Position numbers and translations under genes: made by a program. A stretch of 64,000 nt of DNA, from NCBI RefSeq assembly GCF_020177575.1, contig NZ_JAHTBK010000001.1, forward strand, positions 3,426,001 through 3,490,000, given 5' to 3'. Shown one piece after another: positions 26,983 to 35,927 of the stretch (the stretch's first letter is position 1; every line of letters starts with the position of its first letter). The notes below the pieces were generated by a model. The model was not told the DNA's origin. It saw only the letters and a list, made by a program, of their open reading frames with translations, and did not search any database. Source of the DNA: Hasllibacter sp. MH4015. Its GTDB lineage: Bacteria; Pseudomonadota; Alphaproteobacteria; Rhodobacterales; Rhodobacteraceae.

Positions 26983-27792
26983 ATGCTCAGAAAACTAGCG
27001 ATCAGCGCCACAGCCGCGCTGGCCCTCTCCACCGGGGGCGCGATGGCCGCGGGTGGCGCAGGTGAAATCACCAACGTCCCGTTCTCGTTCCAGGGGCCGT
27101 TCGGCACCTACGATCAGGACCAGCTTCAGCGGGGCCTTCAGGTTTATACCGAGGTCTGCGCGGGCTGCCACGGTCTGCAATACGTGCCGCTTCGCACCCT
27201 CGCGGATGAAGGTGGCGTCGGCTGGACCGAGGATGAGGTGCGCGCCTATATCGACGAGAACTTCATCGAGGTGTTTGACGAGGATCTTCAGGATTTTCGT
27301 CTGGCCACGCCCAATGACAACTTCCCGGCCAACGATGCCGTCGGTGCCCCTGATCTCAGCCTGATGGCCAAGGCCCGCACCGGCTTCTCCGGCCCGCGCG
27401 GTACGGCGATCTACCCGTTGCTCTACGGTTTGGGTGGTCCGGAATACATCTACTCGTTGCTCACCCATTACACGGGGGAGGAGGTCGAGCAGTTCGGCAC
27501 CATCCTCTATGTGAACGAGACGATGGAAGGCGGCCTGATCTCCATGGCGCCGCCGCTGTGGGAAGGGGCCGTCGAATACGCGGACGGCACCGAAGCCACG
27601 GAATCTCAGATGGCCGAAGACGTCTCCGCGTTCCTGATGTGGGCGGCGGAACCGCACATGATGGCGCGCAAGCAGATGGGCCTCGTGGCGGTCATCATCC
27701 TCGGCATCTTCTCGGTCCTGCTCTACCTGACCAACAAGCGCCTCTGGGCACCGGTCAAGGCCCGCGCGAAGGGCCAGCAGCCCGCCGAATAA
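26983..27792 (+). CDS. petC: Cytochrome c1 of the bc1 complex
   Basis: Protein of 269 residues with a Sec signal peptide (LRKLAISATAALALSTGGAMA), a periplasmic heme domain (CAGCH), the axial methionine region in EGGLISMAPPL, and a C-terminal membrane anchor (MGLVAVIILGIFSVLLYLTNKRLW). The ATG at 26983 has GAGGAG six bases before it; an earlier ATG at 26965 overlaps the petB stop but gives a worse site. It is the last gene of the operon and is followed by a strong terminator. Confidence 0.95.
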   Translation: MLRKLAISATAALALSTGGAMAAGGAGEITNVPFSFQGPFGTYDQDQLQRGLQVYTEVCAGCHGLQYVPLRTLADEGGVGWTEDEVRAYIDENFIEVFDEDLQDFRLATPNDNFPANDAVGAPDLSLMAKARTGFSGPRGTAIYPLLYGLGGPEYIYSLLTHYTGEEVEQFGTILYVNETMEGGLISMAPPLWEGAVEYADGTEATESQMAEDVSAFLMWAAEPHMMARKQMGLVAVIILGIFSVLLYLTNKRLWAPVKARAKGQQPAE

Positions 27793-27811
27793 GCATCGGT
27801 CGTCCCAATTG

Positions 27812-27847
27812 AAAACGCGCTCCGGATTGCCGGGGCGCGTTTTTGTT
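27812..27847 (+). terminator. Rho-independent terminator after petABC
   Basis: The stem ACGCGCTCCGG with CCGGGGCGCGT (one G-T pair) and a four-base loop is followed by TTTTTG. It begins 20 bases past the petC stop. Confidence 0.9.
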
Positions 27848-27951
27848 TGTGCAGATGGGTTGCAGCGAATGTCGCTACCTTATTCTTATACTATAACGCG
27901 AATATATCCTGAAATCAGGGGCATGACCCCCCGTTTCAACCTTGAAACACC

Positions 27952-28641
27952 TCACATCCAAGGCTCGAGCACTGGTGCCCGTTCCGCCACGGAGCCCGCC
28001 AAGGGTGCATCCAAAACGACCGTTCCACCCTCCAGTAGCAGCAGATGGTCACACAGCCGCTCCGCATCCCGCAAATCATGGGTCACCATCACCAGCGTCT
28101 GCCCGGTCTCCGCACATAGCGCCTTTACGAGGTCCAGCATCTCCCTCCGCAAGCCAGGATCAAGCGCGGCAAACGGCTCGTCCAGCAAGACAAGCGGGCG
28201 ATCCTGCAACAGCATTCGCGCCAGTGCGACACGGCTTTGCTGACCCCCCGACAGTTCCGCCGGTTTGCGGTGCCCCATTCCGTCCAGCCCGACCTTTTCC
28301 AAGGCCTCTGTGACACGCTCCTGATCCTCCCGGCGGAGCGTCAGGCCCGGCTCGATCCCGACCGCCACGTTCTGTTGCGCGGTCAGGTGCGGAAACAGGT
28401 TGCCGTCCTGAAACAGGATCGACATCGGGCGCTCGGCGACCGGGGCGTGGGTGACATCGGCACCGTTGATCCAGACGGTCCCGCGATCCGGCACGGAAAA
28501 TCCGGCGATCACCGACAGCAGCGTCGACTTGCCCGACCCCGATGCACCCATCAGCGCCACGCGCGCCCCTTTCGGCACGTCAAGCGACAGGGACAGGGTG
28601 AACGCGCCCAGCCGCAGTGTCACATCCTCAAGTCGAAGCAT
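27952..28641 (-). CDS. thiQ: Thiamine ABC transporter ATPase
   Basis: ATP-binding subunit of 229 residues with Walker A GASGSGKST, signature LSGGQQSRVALAR, Walker B LVLLDEPFAALD and the switch histidine in VTHD. It energises the thiamine/TPP importer at the inner membrane. It overlaps thiP by 14 bases and is the last gene of the thiBPQ operon. A perfect GTTTCAA-CC-TTGAAAC palindrome lies just past the stop (27933-27948) but lacks a T tract. Confidence 0.93.
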   Translation of the reverse strand: MLRLEDVTLRLGAFTLSLSLDVPKGARVALMGASGSGKSTLLSVIAGFSVPDRGTVWINGADVTHAPVAERPMSILFQDGNLFPHLTAQQNVAVGIEPGLTLRREDQERVTEALEKVGLDGMGHRKPAELSGGQQSRVALARMLLQDRPLVLLDEPFAALDPGLRREMLDLVKALCAETGQTLVMVTHDLRDAERLCDHLLLLEGGTVVLDAPLAGSVAERAPVLEPWM

Positions 28642-30193
28642 TCACGCGCCCTCCCCGGTCGAACAGCCAGAACAGTCCCAGCGACAGGGCCATCAACAGA
28701 ACCGCCGCCCCCTGCGCATCATCGGTGCGGTAGGACCCGAAGAGGCGATACATCTCCAGCGGCAACGTCTCCTGCCCCGGGGCGCTGAAAAGAGCGATGA
28801 CACCCAAGTCGCCCATGGAAAACGCCGCCGCCAGCCCGGCTCCGAACCCAAGTGGGCGGCGCAGGCGCGGCAGGATCGCGTGGCGAAACCGCGCCATCCC
28901 ATGCATCCCCAGCGCATCGGCCAACCGCCCGTGCGTGGCCTCTGCCTCCGTGGCGGCAGGGATGAGCGCGCGCAGCAGGAAGGGAAGCGCCACCAACGCA
29001 TTGACCAGCCCCGTGATCGGCAGAGACAGGGCCACGGGATTGGCGACCGGAAAAACGATCAGGAACAGGCCTGTGCCGATGACGAGCGGCGACACGGCGA
29101 TGGACAAAAGCCCCACGGCCTCCAGCCCCGCCCGCGCCGCCCGCCCGGCAATTAACAGCGCGATCGGCACGGCCAGCGTGACGGCCAATGCAGTAGACCC
29201 AAGCGCCACAAGGATCGACCGCAATGCCGCCGCCCAGGTCGAACCCGGCAAGCTTACGACCGCGCCGATCCCCTCCAACGTGACGGCCAGAAGGGGCAAC
29301 AAAAGGAACAATCCCGCAAGGCCAAGCGCCAAACCATCCGTGAAACGGGCCGCTTGTCCATCCCCCGGCCATGACATTGCCGGACGGTCCAGCCCTGCCC
29401 CGAACGACGCCTGCGCGGCGAAAAGCCAGGCCAGAAGTCCCGCCCCGATGCAGATGCCGACCTGGACCATGCCCAGAAGGGCCGCGCGGCCAAGATCGAA
29501 CTCGAACCGGAACGCCTGGTAGATCGCAAGCTCCACCGTCGTGGCCGACGGTCCGCCCCCCAATGTCAGCGCGACGGCGAAACTGGTGGTGCAGATCAGG
29601 AAGATCACCAGCGCGGCACCGGGAAGGGCGGCGCGCAGCACGGGAATTTCAAAATGCCGCCGCATGGCCCGTGGGCCGAAATTCAGCGCATGGGCCAGTC
29701 GCATCCGTTCCGACGGAATGGACAGCCACGCCTGCAACAAAAGCCGTGTTGCCAGCGGCAGGTTCAGGAAAACATGGGCCAGCACCACACCGCCAAGCCC
29801 GTAGATATCCACCGTCCCGGCCCCAAGGTCGGTCAGAACGGCGTTGACCCATCCCGCGCGCCCGAAGACGGCCAGCAAGCCAAGCACGGCCACGAGAACC
29901 GGCAGGATGAACGGCGCCCCCATCAGCGCGACATAGGCGCCGCGCCCGGTGAACCTGCGCCGTGCCAGGGCGCGGGCCACGGGAACCGCCGCCAGGCATG
30001 ACAGGAGGGCGGACAGGGCGGCCTGCAACAGCGTAAACCGGATCGCGGCCCAGTCGGACGCGCCCAATCCGCCGAACCCCTCTGCCCGCAGCACGACGGC
30101 GATCAACGGCCCGAGGATCAGCAACGCGACCAGCAGGATGAACACCCCGCCGGTCGCCTGAACCCAGCTTAACGGCTGAGCGCGCGCTGCCAT
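28628..30193 (-). CDS. thiP: Thiamine ABC transporter permease
   Basis: Membrane protein of 521 residues with two fused permease halves and about a dozen helices, matching ThiP. It forms the channel of the thiamine/TPP importer. It overlaps thiB by 25 bases at its start and thiQ by 14 at its end, so all three are made from one transcript under the upstream TPP riboswitch. Confidence 0.92.
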   Translation of the reverse strand: MAARAQPLSWVQATGGVFILLVALLILGPLIAVVLRAEGFGGLGASDWAAIRFTLLQAALSALLSCLAAVPVARALARRRFTGRGAYVALMGAPFILPVLVAVLGLLAVFGRAGWVNAVLTDLGAGTVDIYGLGGVVLAHVFLNLPLATRLLLQAWLSIPSERMRLAHALNFGPRAMRRHFEIPVLRAALPGAALVIFLICTTSFAVALTLGGGPSATTVELAIYQAFRFEFDLGRAALLGMVQVGICIGAGLLAWLFAAQASFGAGLDRPAMSWPGDGQAARFTDGLALGLAGLFLLLPLLAVTLEGIGAVVSLPGSTWAAALRSILVALGSTALAVTLAVPIALLIAGRAARAGLEAVGLLSIAVSPLVIGTGLFLIVFPVANPVALSLPITGLVNALVALPFLLRALIPAATEAEATHGRLADALGMHGMARFRHAILPRLRRPLGFGAGLAAAFSMGDLGVIALFSAPGQETLPLEMYRLFGSYRTDDAQGAAVLLMALSLGLFWLFDRGGRVNAST

Positions 30194-31158
30194 GTCTCAA
30201 GCGCCGTTTCACGGTTGGCCGGCACATCCGTATCCGGGAACAGAAGCGATGTGAGCGGGACGGTCAGGGTCTGGAACCCGTCGGGCAGGGCATCGGCGGG
30301 CAGGGCGGCGGGATACATCCAATTCGTGGTGGGGATCACCTGCTGGAAGTCCGGGCTCAGCATGAACTCCATGAACTGACCGGCCAGCGCGGTATCGTCG
30401 GCGGTGTTCAGGATACCGGCGACTTCAACCTGCATGTAATGACCTTCCTCGAACGCGGCGGCGGCGAAGCTGTCATCCTCTTCCGCGATCAGGTGGTAAG
30501 CGGGGGAGGTGGTGTAGGACAGGACCATGTCCGCCTCCCCCTCCACGAACAGGGCATAGGCTTCGGACCAGCCGGGGGTCACGGTCAGGATGTTGTCGGC
30601 AAGCCCCTCCCAGATCGCTTCCGCCTCATTCCCGTAGGCGCTTTGCACCCACATCAGAAGGCCCAGGCCCGGGGTAGAGGACCGAGGGTCCTGGATGACG
30701 ATGCGCAAATCCGACGCGGCCAGTTCGATGAAACTGCCCGGAACGTCTTCCAGATCCGTGCGGTGGACGAAAGCGAAGTAGCCCCAATCAAAGGGCAGGA
30801 AGTTCGGATCATCCCACGTGACGGGCATGGTTAGGCCTTCAGGCGTGATCCCATGCTCGGCGATCAACCCGGCCTCAAGCGCGGCGGCCGTGAGGTTTGT
30901 GTCGAGGCCGAGGACGATGTCGGCCTCGGACCGATCCCCCTCCAGCCGCAGACGCGACAGGACGGCCGCGCCGTCGCCCGCGCCGACAAATTGCAGATCG
31001 CAGTCACAAACCGCTTCGAACGCCTCCTCGATCGCGGGGCCGGGCCCCCAATCGGCGACGAAACTGTCATAGGTATAGACCGTCAAGACCGGGGCGTCCT
31101 GCGCGAACGCGGCCCCCGCCATTACAGTCAATCCCGCAGCGATGATGGTGGGTTTCAT
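30169..31158 (-). CDS. thiB: Thiamine-binding periplasmic protein
   Basis: Protein of 329 residues with a Sec signal peptide (KPTIIAAGLTVMAGAAFA before QDAPV) and a solute-binding fold: LTVYTYDSFVADWGPGPAI, ADIVLGLDTNL and a C-terminal SLLFPDTDVPANRE. It captures thiamine and its phosphates for ThiPQ. GGAGGAG precedes the ATG. A TPP riboswitch lies 52 bases upstream. Confidence 0.94.
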   Translation of the reverse strand: MKPTIIAAGLTVMAGAAFAQDAPVLTVYTYDSFVADWGPGPAIEEAFEAVCDCDLQFVGAGDGAAVLSRLRLEGDRSEADIVLGLDTNLTAAALEAGLIAEHGITPEGLTMPVTWDDPNFLPFDWGYFAFVHRTDLEDVPGSFIELAASDLRIVIQDPRSSTPGLGLLMWVQSAYGNEAEAIWEGLADNILTVTPGWSEAYALFVEGEADMVLSYTTSPAYHLIAEEDDSFAAAAFEEGHYMQVEVAGILNTADDTALAGQFMEFMLSPDFQQVIPTTNWMYPAALPADALPDGFQTLTVPLTSLLFPDTDVPANRETALETWQRALSR

Positions 31159-31210
31159 ACCTCACTCCTCCAAATACTGTGGGCGAAGTGAAGTCTTGGC
31201 GATTGCCGTA

Positions 31211-31305
31211 CCCTTCCCTCCGCCGGTTCTAACCGGTTCAGGTTCAACGGGTCAGCTTTCGCAATCTCAGCCAGGCGTGGTGTTACCCGCGCAAGGCCCC
31301 CCGAG
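31211..31305 (-). promoter_or_regulatory. TPP riboswitch (thi box) controlling thiBPQ
   Basis: Read on the minus strand, the sequence contains the conserved elements CTGAGA, ACCCGTTGAACCTGA and CCGGTTAGAACCGGCGGAGG in order, with closing arms GGGG and a terminal GGAGGGAAGGG. These are the P2-P5 core of the thiamine pyrophosphate aptamer. It should repress the transporter when TPP is plentiful; the mechanism (start-site masking or termination) is not decided here. Confidence 0.95.
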
Positions 31306-31384
31306 GTGCGACAAGAGGTAGGGCAAAGCGGCCGTGGCGGCAAGCGGCTTGGCATTTGTGTCGCACGGGGCTAACCCGGGGGCC

Positions 31385-32485
31385 ATGAGCATGAATTCCT
31401 ACGGTCACTTGTTCCGCGTCACCACCTGGGGCGAAAGCCACGGTCCCGCTTTGGGCGCGACGGTGGATGGTTGCCCGCCCGGCGTGCCGATTGACGCGGC
31501 AGAGATCCAGCATTGGCTGGACCGCCGCAAGCCCGGCCAGAACAAGTATACGACCCAGCGGCGCGAAGCCGATGAGGTTGAGGTCCTGTCGGGCGTCTTC
31601 GAAGGGCAAAGCACCGGCACGCCGATCCAGCTGATGATCCGCAACACCGATCAGCGGTCCAAGGATTACGGCGACATCGCCGAGAAGTTCCGCCCCGGCC
31701 ATGCCGATATCACCTATTGGCAAAAATACGGTATCCGCGATTATCGGGGCGGGGGCCGATCCAGCGCGCGGGAAACGGCGGCGCGGGTCGCTGCCGGTGG
31801 CGTGGCGCGGGCGGCCTTGGCGCAGATGCTGCCGAATCTGCGGATCACGGGCTACATGGTCCAGATGGGGCCCCACGCCATCGACCGTGACCGCTTCGAT
31901 CTGGCCGAGGTGGAGAATAATCCCTTCTGGGTCCCGGACACGCAGGCCGCGCAAGATTGGGCCGACTACCTTGATGCGCTGCGGAAATCCGGCGACAGCG
32001 TCGGTGCGGTGATAGAGCTGCGCGCTTCGGGCCTTCCCGCCGGTCTTGGTGCGCCGATCTATGGCAAGCTCGATACGGATCTGGCTGCCGCAATGATGTC
32101 CATCAACGCCGTGAAGGGGGTGGAGATCGGGGACGGCATGGCCGCCGCGGCCCTCACCGGGTCGGCCAATGCCGATGAGATTCACATGGGCGCGGACGGT
32201 CCGGAATACTCGTCCAACCACGCGGGCGGTATCCTTGGCGGTATCTCCACGGGGCAGGACGTGGTGGTGCGGTTTGCGGTCAAGCCGACCTCTTCCATCC
32301 TCACGCCACGGGCCACGATCACCAAGTCGGGCGAGCCGACGCAGATCGTAACCAAGGGTCGCCACGACCCCTGCGTTGGCATCCGGGCCGTGCCCGTGGG
32401 GGAGGCGATGATGGCCTGCGTTCTGCTCGACCACATCTTGCTCCACCGCGGGCAGATCGGCGAAAATCGCGGCGCGATAGGGTAA
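31385..32485 (+). CDS. aroC: Chorismate synthase
   Basis: Enzyme of 366 residues that turns EPSP into chorismate, the last shared step to aromatic amino acids, using reduced FMN. Signatures are [22 protein letters not shown] near the start, [21 protein letters not shown], and the C-terminal [17 protein letters not shown]. ATGs at 31385 and 31391 are both possible; the first gives the family's usual MSMNS start. It is divergent from thiBPQ. Confidence 0.96.
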   Translation: MSMNSYGHLFRVTTWGESHGPALGATVDGCPPGVPIDAAEIQHWLDRRKPGQNKYTTQRREADEVEVLSGVFEGQSTGTPIQLMIRNTDQRSKDYGDIAEKFRPGHADITYWQKYGIRDYRGGGRSSARETAARVAAGGVARAALAQMLPNLRITGYMVQMGPHAIDRDRFDLAEVENNPFWVPDTQAAQDWADYLDALRKSGDSVGAVIELRASGLPAGLGAPIYGKLDTDLAAAMMSINAVKGVEIGDGMAAAALTGSANADEIHMGADGPEYSSNHAGGILGGISTGQDVVVRFAVKPTSSILTPRATITKSGEPTQIVTKGRHDPCVGIRAVPVGEAMMACVLLDHILLHRGQIGENRGAIG

Positions 32486-32645
32486 GCATTCCTTAATCCC
32501 TGCGCGGTGATTTGCCCAATCCCGGGAACCGGCTGGCTTTGGTTCCAAGCGGGCGACAATGTGTCAAAACTGCCCTGCCGTTGCCTTGTTTCTGCCTCAA
32601 TTGGCCAAAATTAAGGCAGCACTGGGTTTTTGAATTGGATGTCGA

Positions 32646-33335
32646 ATGGGGCAGAACGCTCGCATTGGGTCACGTCCGCGCGGGCTGATCACGATAGACT
32701 GGGTCCTTGCCTGCGTGGCAATGCTCTCCATCTTTCTGGCCGCTGGCGTGTTGATCCGGACCAGCGTGGAAACCGATCCCACGCGCGGCGTCGGCGGGGT
32801 GCGTATCCTGTCCGACAGCGACACGCTTCTTGCCTTCCAGGATTTCGAGTTCGAAGCCGAGGGGTGGCGCCCCGATCTGACGACCACCGAGATCGCCGGA
32901 CTTGGCCCGGTCCTTGGCCCGTTCACGGATGATGCGGTGACGCGAAGCCTCTCCGTCGCGGACGACATCACCGACCTCTACATCGCGTTCGACCTGCACC
33001 TTCTGGGCGCATGGGACGGCGCGCTTGCGATTGCTGCCAACGAAACCGCATTGGCCGCGGTCACGCCGTCCGATCTTGCGGAAACCACGGCGGACAGGGG
33101 CGAGGGCTTCACGATCCTCACACGGGGGGAGGCAATCACGCCGCAACCGGGCGAAGCGGAACTGCCGGGCCGTGATGCAAGCTTCGTGACCCTGTCGGTC
33201 CGCATTCAGGCGCAGGACCCGGATACGAATATCGCCTTGCGCCTCTCGGCCTCCGATGCGGGCGAGGGCGCGAGCTGGGCCTTGGACAATTTCACCGTGA
33301 TCGGCTTTGCCAGCGAGTTGAACGGGGGCCGCTAG
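32646..33335 (+). CDS. Membrane-anchored protein of unknown function
   Basis: Protein of 229 residues with a short basic N-terminus, one membrane helix (WVLACVAMLSIFLAAGVLI at about 19-37) and a periplasmic domain rich in acidic residues. The end, GEGASWALDNFTVIGF, resembles the last strand of lectin- or concanavalin-like folds that close with an ALDNF motif. It stands alone between aroC and a converging thioredoxin gene. Family not recognised. Confidence 0.75.
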   Translation: MGQNARIGSRPRGLITIDWVLACVAMLSIFLAAGVLIRTSVETDPTRGVGGVRILSDSDTLLAFQDFEFEAEGWRPDLTTTEIAGLGPVLGPFTDDAVTRSLSVADDITDLYIAFDLHLLGAWDGALAIAANETALAAVTPSDLAETTADRGEGFTILTRGEAITPQPGEAELPGRDASFVTLSVRIQAQDPDTNIALRLSASDAGEGASWALDNFTVIGFASELNGGR

Positions 33336-33347
33336 ACCCCCCAGATC

Positions 33348-33743
33348 TCAAAGCCCCGCTTCAAGCAACGCGCGGATATCAGCCTCCCGCGTGCCGGCCA
33401 CGATGCGACCCACCTCGCGTCCGTCGCGGAACAGGACGAGCGTGGAGCGGCGCGGGATGTTGAGCTGCGTCGCCAGATCGCCGCGCCCGTAATCGTCCCA
33501 GTCCACCCGGTAGAAGGTGATGGCCTCCCCATAGGCCGGGTTATCGCCCAGAAGTGCGTTGATCGTGCGTTCCTGCGACCGGCAGGTTGAACACCAATCC
33601 GCTGCGAAATCGAGGAACACGGTCTCACCGGCGTTGATCGCCTGCTCCGCCGCGCCGGGCGTGTAATCGATCATGTTGGAGTGGGCGGCGAAGGGCGCCA
33701 GCGTGATTGCTGCGGCGGCGGCAAGTAGACTGCGACGGTTCAT
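33348..33743 (-). CDS. Exported thioredoxin-fold protein
   Basis: Protein of 131 residues with an N-terminal signal (NRRSLLAAAAAITLAPFAAHS) and a thioredoxin fold whose active site is WCSTC, like the C-terminal domain of DsbD rather than WCGPC thioredoxin. The cis-proline loop is IPRRSTLVLF. It lies 26 bases after a ccdA-type gene on the same strand. CcdA moves electrons across the membrane to such partners, so this protein probably receives them in the periplasm. Confidence 0.85.
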   Translation of the reverse strand: MNRRSLLAAAAAITLAPFAAHSNMIDYTPGAAEQAINAGETVFLDFAADWCSTCRSQERTINALLGDNPAYGEAITFYRVDWDDYGRGDLATQLNIPRRSTLVLFRDGREVGRIVAGTREADIRALLEAGL

Positions 33744-33769
33744 GGAAAGAACACTCCTGTAACAAGCGG

Positions 33770-34483
33770 TCAAAGTGATACGGACAGATCCTGAAGCCAG
33801 ATCGGCATACGATCGAGGATCCAGATTTCGGCGACCAGATGCCAACGCATATAGATCGCCAGGCCGACAAGGAAAAACACGATCCCGAGAACGGGGCGGG
33901 ACGCGGCGGCGAATTTGCGCAAGGTTCCCATGCGTTTCTGCATCGCCGCCCGCGCGCCGTAGCCAAGGGCGATGATGACGGTGCCGATGCCGAACGCGAA
34001 CGCGACCATGATGAGGAAGGCGCGCACCAGCTCCTCCCCCTGTGACGCGAGCGAGATGGCGGAGCCGAGGACAGGGCCGACGCAGGGGCTCCAGACCGCG
34101 CCCAGAAGCAGGCCGCCCAGGAACTGCCCCTGCCAGCCGTCCGTCGACATCTCGCGCATTCCGTCATCGGCACGCGCGGCAATTCCGCCGGTCGCCGTGG
34201 CGAACCGGGCGGACAATTGCGGAACCAGCAGGACCGCACCGAACACCATCATCAGGATCGCGCCCGCCTGGCTGACGGTTTCCTCGCGCAGGCCCACAAG
34301 ATGGCCCGCGGCGATCACCCCGAACCCGATGGTGACAAAGGCCAGTCCCATCCCACCGGCAAGCGCCAGAGGACCGTACCGGCTGGATTGGAGGGAGCCC
34401 GCCAGAACGATCGGCAAGACCGGCAGGACGCAGGGGTTGATGAGGGTCAAGAGCCCCGCAGCATAGGCAAGCAGAAATTCCAT
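33770..34483 (-). CDS. ccdA: CcdA-type transmembrane disulfide reductant transporter
   Basis: Inner-membrane protein of 237 residues with six or so helices. The two redox cysteines sit in the family motifs LTLINPCVLPVLPI and GAVWSPCVGPVLG. It carries reducing power from cytoplasmic thioredoxin to periplasmic acceptors for cytochrome c maturation or other repair. The downstream exported thioredoxin (33348-33743) completes a two-gene, DsbD-like relay. Confidence 0.9.
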   Translation of the reverse strand: MEFLLAYAAGLLTLINPCVLPVLPIVLAGSLQSSRYGPLALAGGMGLAFVTIGFGVIAAGHLVGLREETVSQAGAILMMVFGAVLLVPQLSARFATATGGIAARADDGMREMSTDGWQGQFLGGLLLGAVWSPCVGPVLGSAISLASQGEELVRAFLIMVAFAFGIGTVIIALGYGARAAMQKRMGTLRKFAAASRPVLGIVFFLVGLAIYMRWHLVAEIWILDRMPIWLQDLSVSL

Positions 34484-34534
34484 GGCGCGGTGATGCAGGA
34501 AGCCTTTCGCAGAGTCACATGAAATGCGCGTGAG

Positions 34535-35407
34535 TCAGCTTTTGATCCGTGCGCGCTGCACCGCAAGAATCCCGCCCGCGATGATCGCAACACCCAGCGC
34601 GTCGCTCCACCCCAGCGCCTCATTCAACAGCGCGAAGGCGATAGCGACGCCGAAGACGGGGTTGAGGAAATGGTAGGTCGCCGCCCGTGTCGGCCCGATG
34701 CGGCCCACCAGAAGAAACCAGATCAACGTCGCCGCAAGCCCGGGCATCAGGGTGGTATAGATGAACGCGAGGATGAACGGCGTGGTCCAATCGACGGCCA
34801 GCGTCTCAAGCATCAGGGCAGGCGGCAGCAGCGCGGCGGAGCCCACCAGCATCTGCAACCCCACGATCATCAGCACGTTGCCCCCGTCGGATGACGCGCT
34901 TTTGACGGTCAGGGTCGCGGCGGCCAATGCCACGGCGGCGATCAGGCACAACGCAATGCCAAGCGGGTCCGCCCCACCGCCGAAGCGTTGCGCCATGATG
35001 ATCGCGACCCCGGTAAACCCCGCCACAAGGCCGAGGACGCCGAGGATCGGCAGCTTCTCGCGAAAGATTGTCCAGTTCGCCAGCGCCACCAGAAGCGGCA
35101 TGGTCGAGGCGATGATCGCGGCCAGCGACGCCTCGATCCATTGCATCGCGACGAAGTTCAGGCCGAGGTAGATGGCGTTCTGGCAGATCCCGAACACCAC
35201 GACGGCGCGCCATTGGTTGCGGGTCAGGCGGAAGGTCTGGCCAAGGGCCAAAGCGATGCCTATGCCGATGACACCTGAGATCGCGAAGCGCGCGGAGAGA
35301 GAGAAGAGCGGCGGCGCGGCCTCCACGATGATCCGGGCAGAGGTGAAGGCCGACGACCAGATCAGGGCGAAGGTCAGGCCCATGGCGACGGCGCGTAAAT
35401 CCATCAT
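34535..35407 (-). CDS. EamA/DMT-family transporter
   Basis: Membrane protein of 290 residues with about ten helices in two EamA halves. Typical features are LIWSSAFTSARIIVEAAPPL, LVALANWTIFREKLPILGVLG and the C-terminal FLNPVFGVAIAFALLNEALG. The family exports metabolites or amino acids; the substrate is unknown. Tandem ATGs at 35407 and 35404 both have GGGGA upstream. A terminator hairpin for the HU gene ends only 14 bases before the start. Confidence 0.85.
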   Translation of the reverse strand: MMDLRAVAMGLTFALIWSSAFTSARIIVEAAPPLFSLSARFAISGVIGIGIALALGQTFRLTRNQWRAVVVFGICQNAIYLGLNFVAMQWIEASLAAIIASTMPLLVALANWTIFREKLPILGVLGLVAGFTGVAIIMAQRFGGGADPLGIALCLIAAVALAAATLTVKSASSDGGNVLMIVGLQMLVGSAALLPPALMLETLAVDWTTPFILAFIYTTLMPGLAATLIWFLLVGRIGPTRAATYHFLNPVFGVAIAFALLNEALGWSDALGVAIIAGGILAVQRARIKS

Positions 35408-35420
35408 GTCCCCGAACAGC

Positions 35421-35453
35421 AAAAGGGCCGCGACCCGTTGGGCGCGACCCTTT
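35421..35453 (-). terminator. Terminator hairpin between HU and the DMT transporter
   Basis: Read on the minus strand, AAAGGGTCGCGCCC pairs with GGGTCGCGGCCCTTT (one wobble pair and one bulge) and is followed by TTTTGCTG. It begins 48 bases after the HU stop. Confidence 0.7.
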
Positions 35454-35501
35454 CAGAATTCAGTGGCGTGGGCAATCGGCCCGCGCCCGCAGCGTCCGGC
35501 T

Positions 35502-35792
35502 TCAGCCGTTCACGCTGTCCTTGAGTGCCTTGGCAACGGTGACCTTCACCTGCTTGTCGGCCTCTTTCTTGATCTGCTCGCCCGTGGCGGGGTTGCGAAC
35601 CATGCGCTCGGGACGCTCGCGGCAATAGACCTTGCCGATGCCGGGAAGGGTCACGGCGCCGCCGTTGGACACTTCCTTGGTGACGACGGCCGTCACGGCG
35701 TCGAGTGCTGCACCGGCAGCTTTCTTGTCAGTGCCCATCTCATCGGCCAGAGCGGCGACGAGTTGCGTTTTGGTCATGGGTTTGGTTGCCAT
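35502..35792 (-). CDS. hup: HU-family DNA-binding protein
   Basis: Nucleoid protein of 96 residues that bends DNA as a dimer. The start MATKPMTKTQLVAALADEMG, the beta-arm region GIGKVYCRERPERMVRNPATGE and the ending KQVKVTVAKALKDSVNG are classical HU; the arm proline in RNPATGE is kept. AGGAG lies upstream of the ATG. It has its own terminator. Confidence 0.94.
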   Translation of the reverse strand: MATKPMTKTQLVAALADEMGTDKKAAGAALDAVTAVVTKEVSNGGAVTLPGIGKVYCRERPERMVRNPATGEQIKKEADKQVKVTVAKALKDSVNG

Positions 35793-35927
35793 GTCTTTTT
35801 CTCCTGCTGTCTTTCCCCCGAGCCCTTGGGCCGGTTGCGGCGAAGCTAACCGAATATTGTGGCCGCACACAACGCCCCGGATGCGTTTTAGGCAGAAAAA
35901 TAGGGGCTATGAGCGGATTTTATCGCC

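Noticed and set aside
27933-27948. GTTTCAA-CC-TTGAAAC palindrome as an operator shared with the puuE/uraH repeat
   Set aside because: The half-sites are alike but the spacing is two bases rather than seven and it lies after thiQ, so I treat the likeness as chance.
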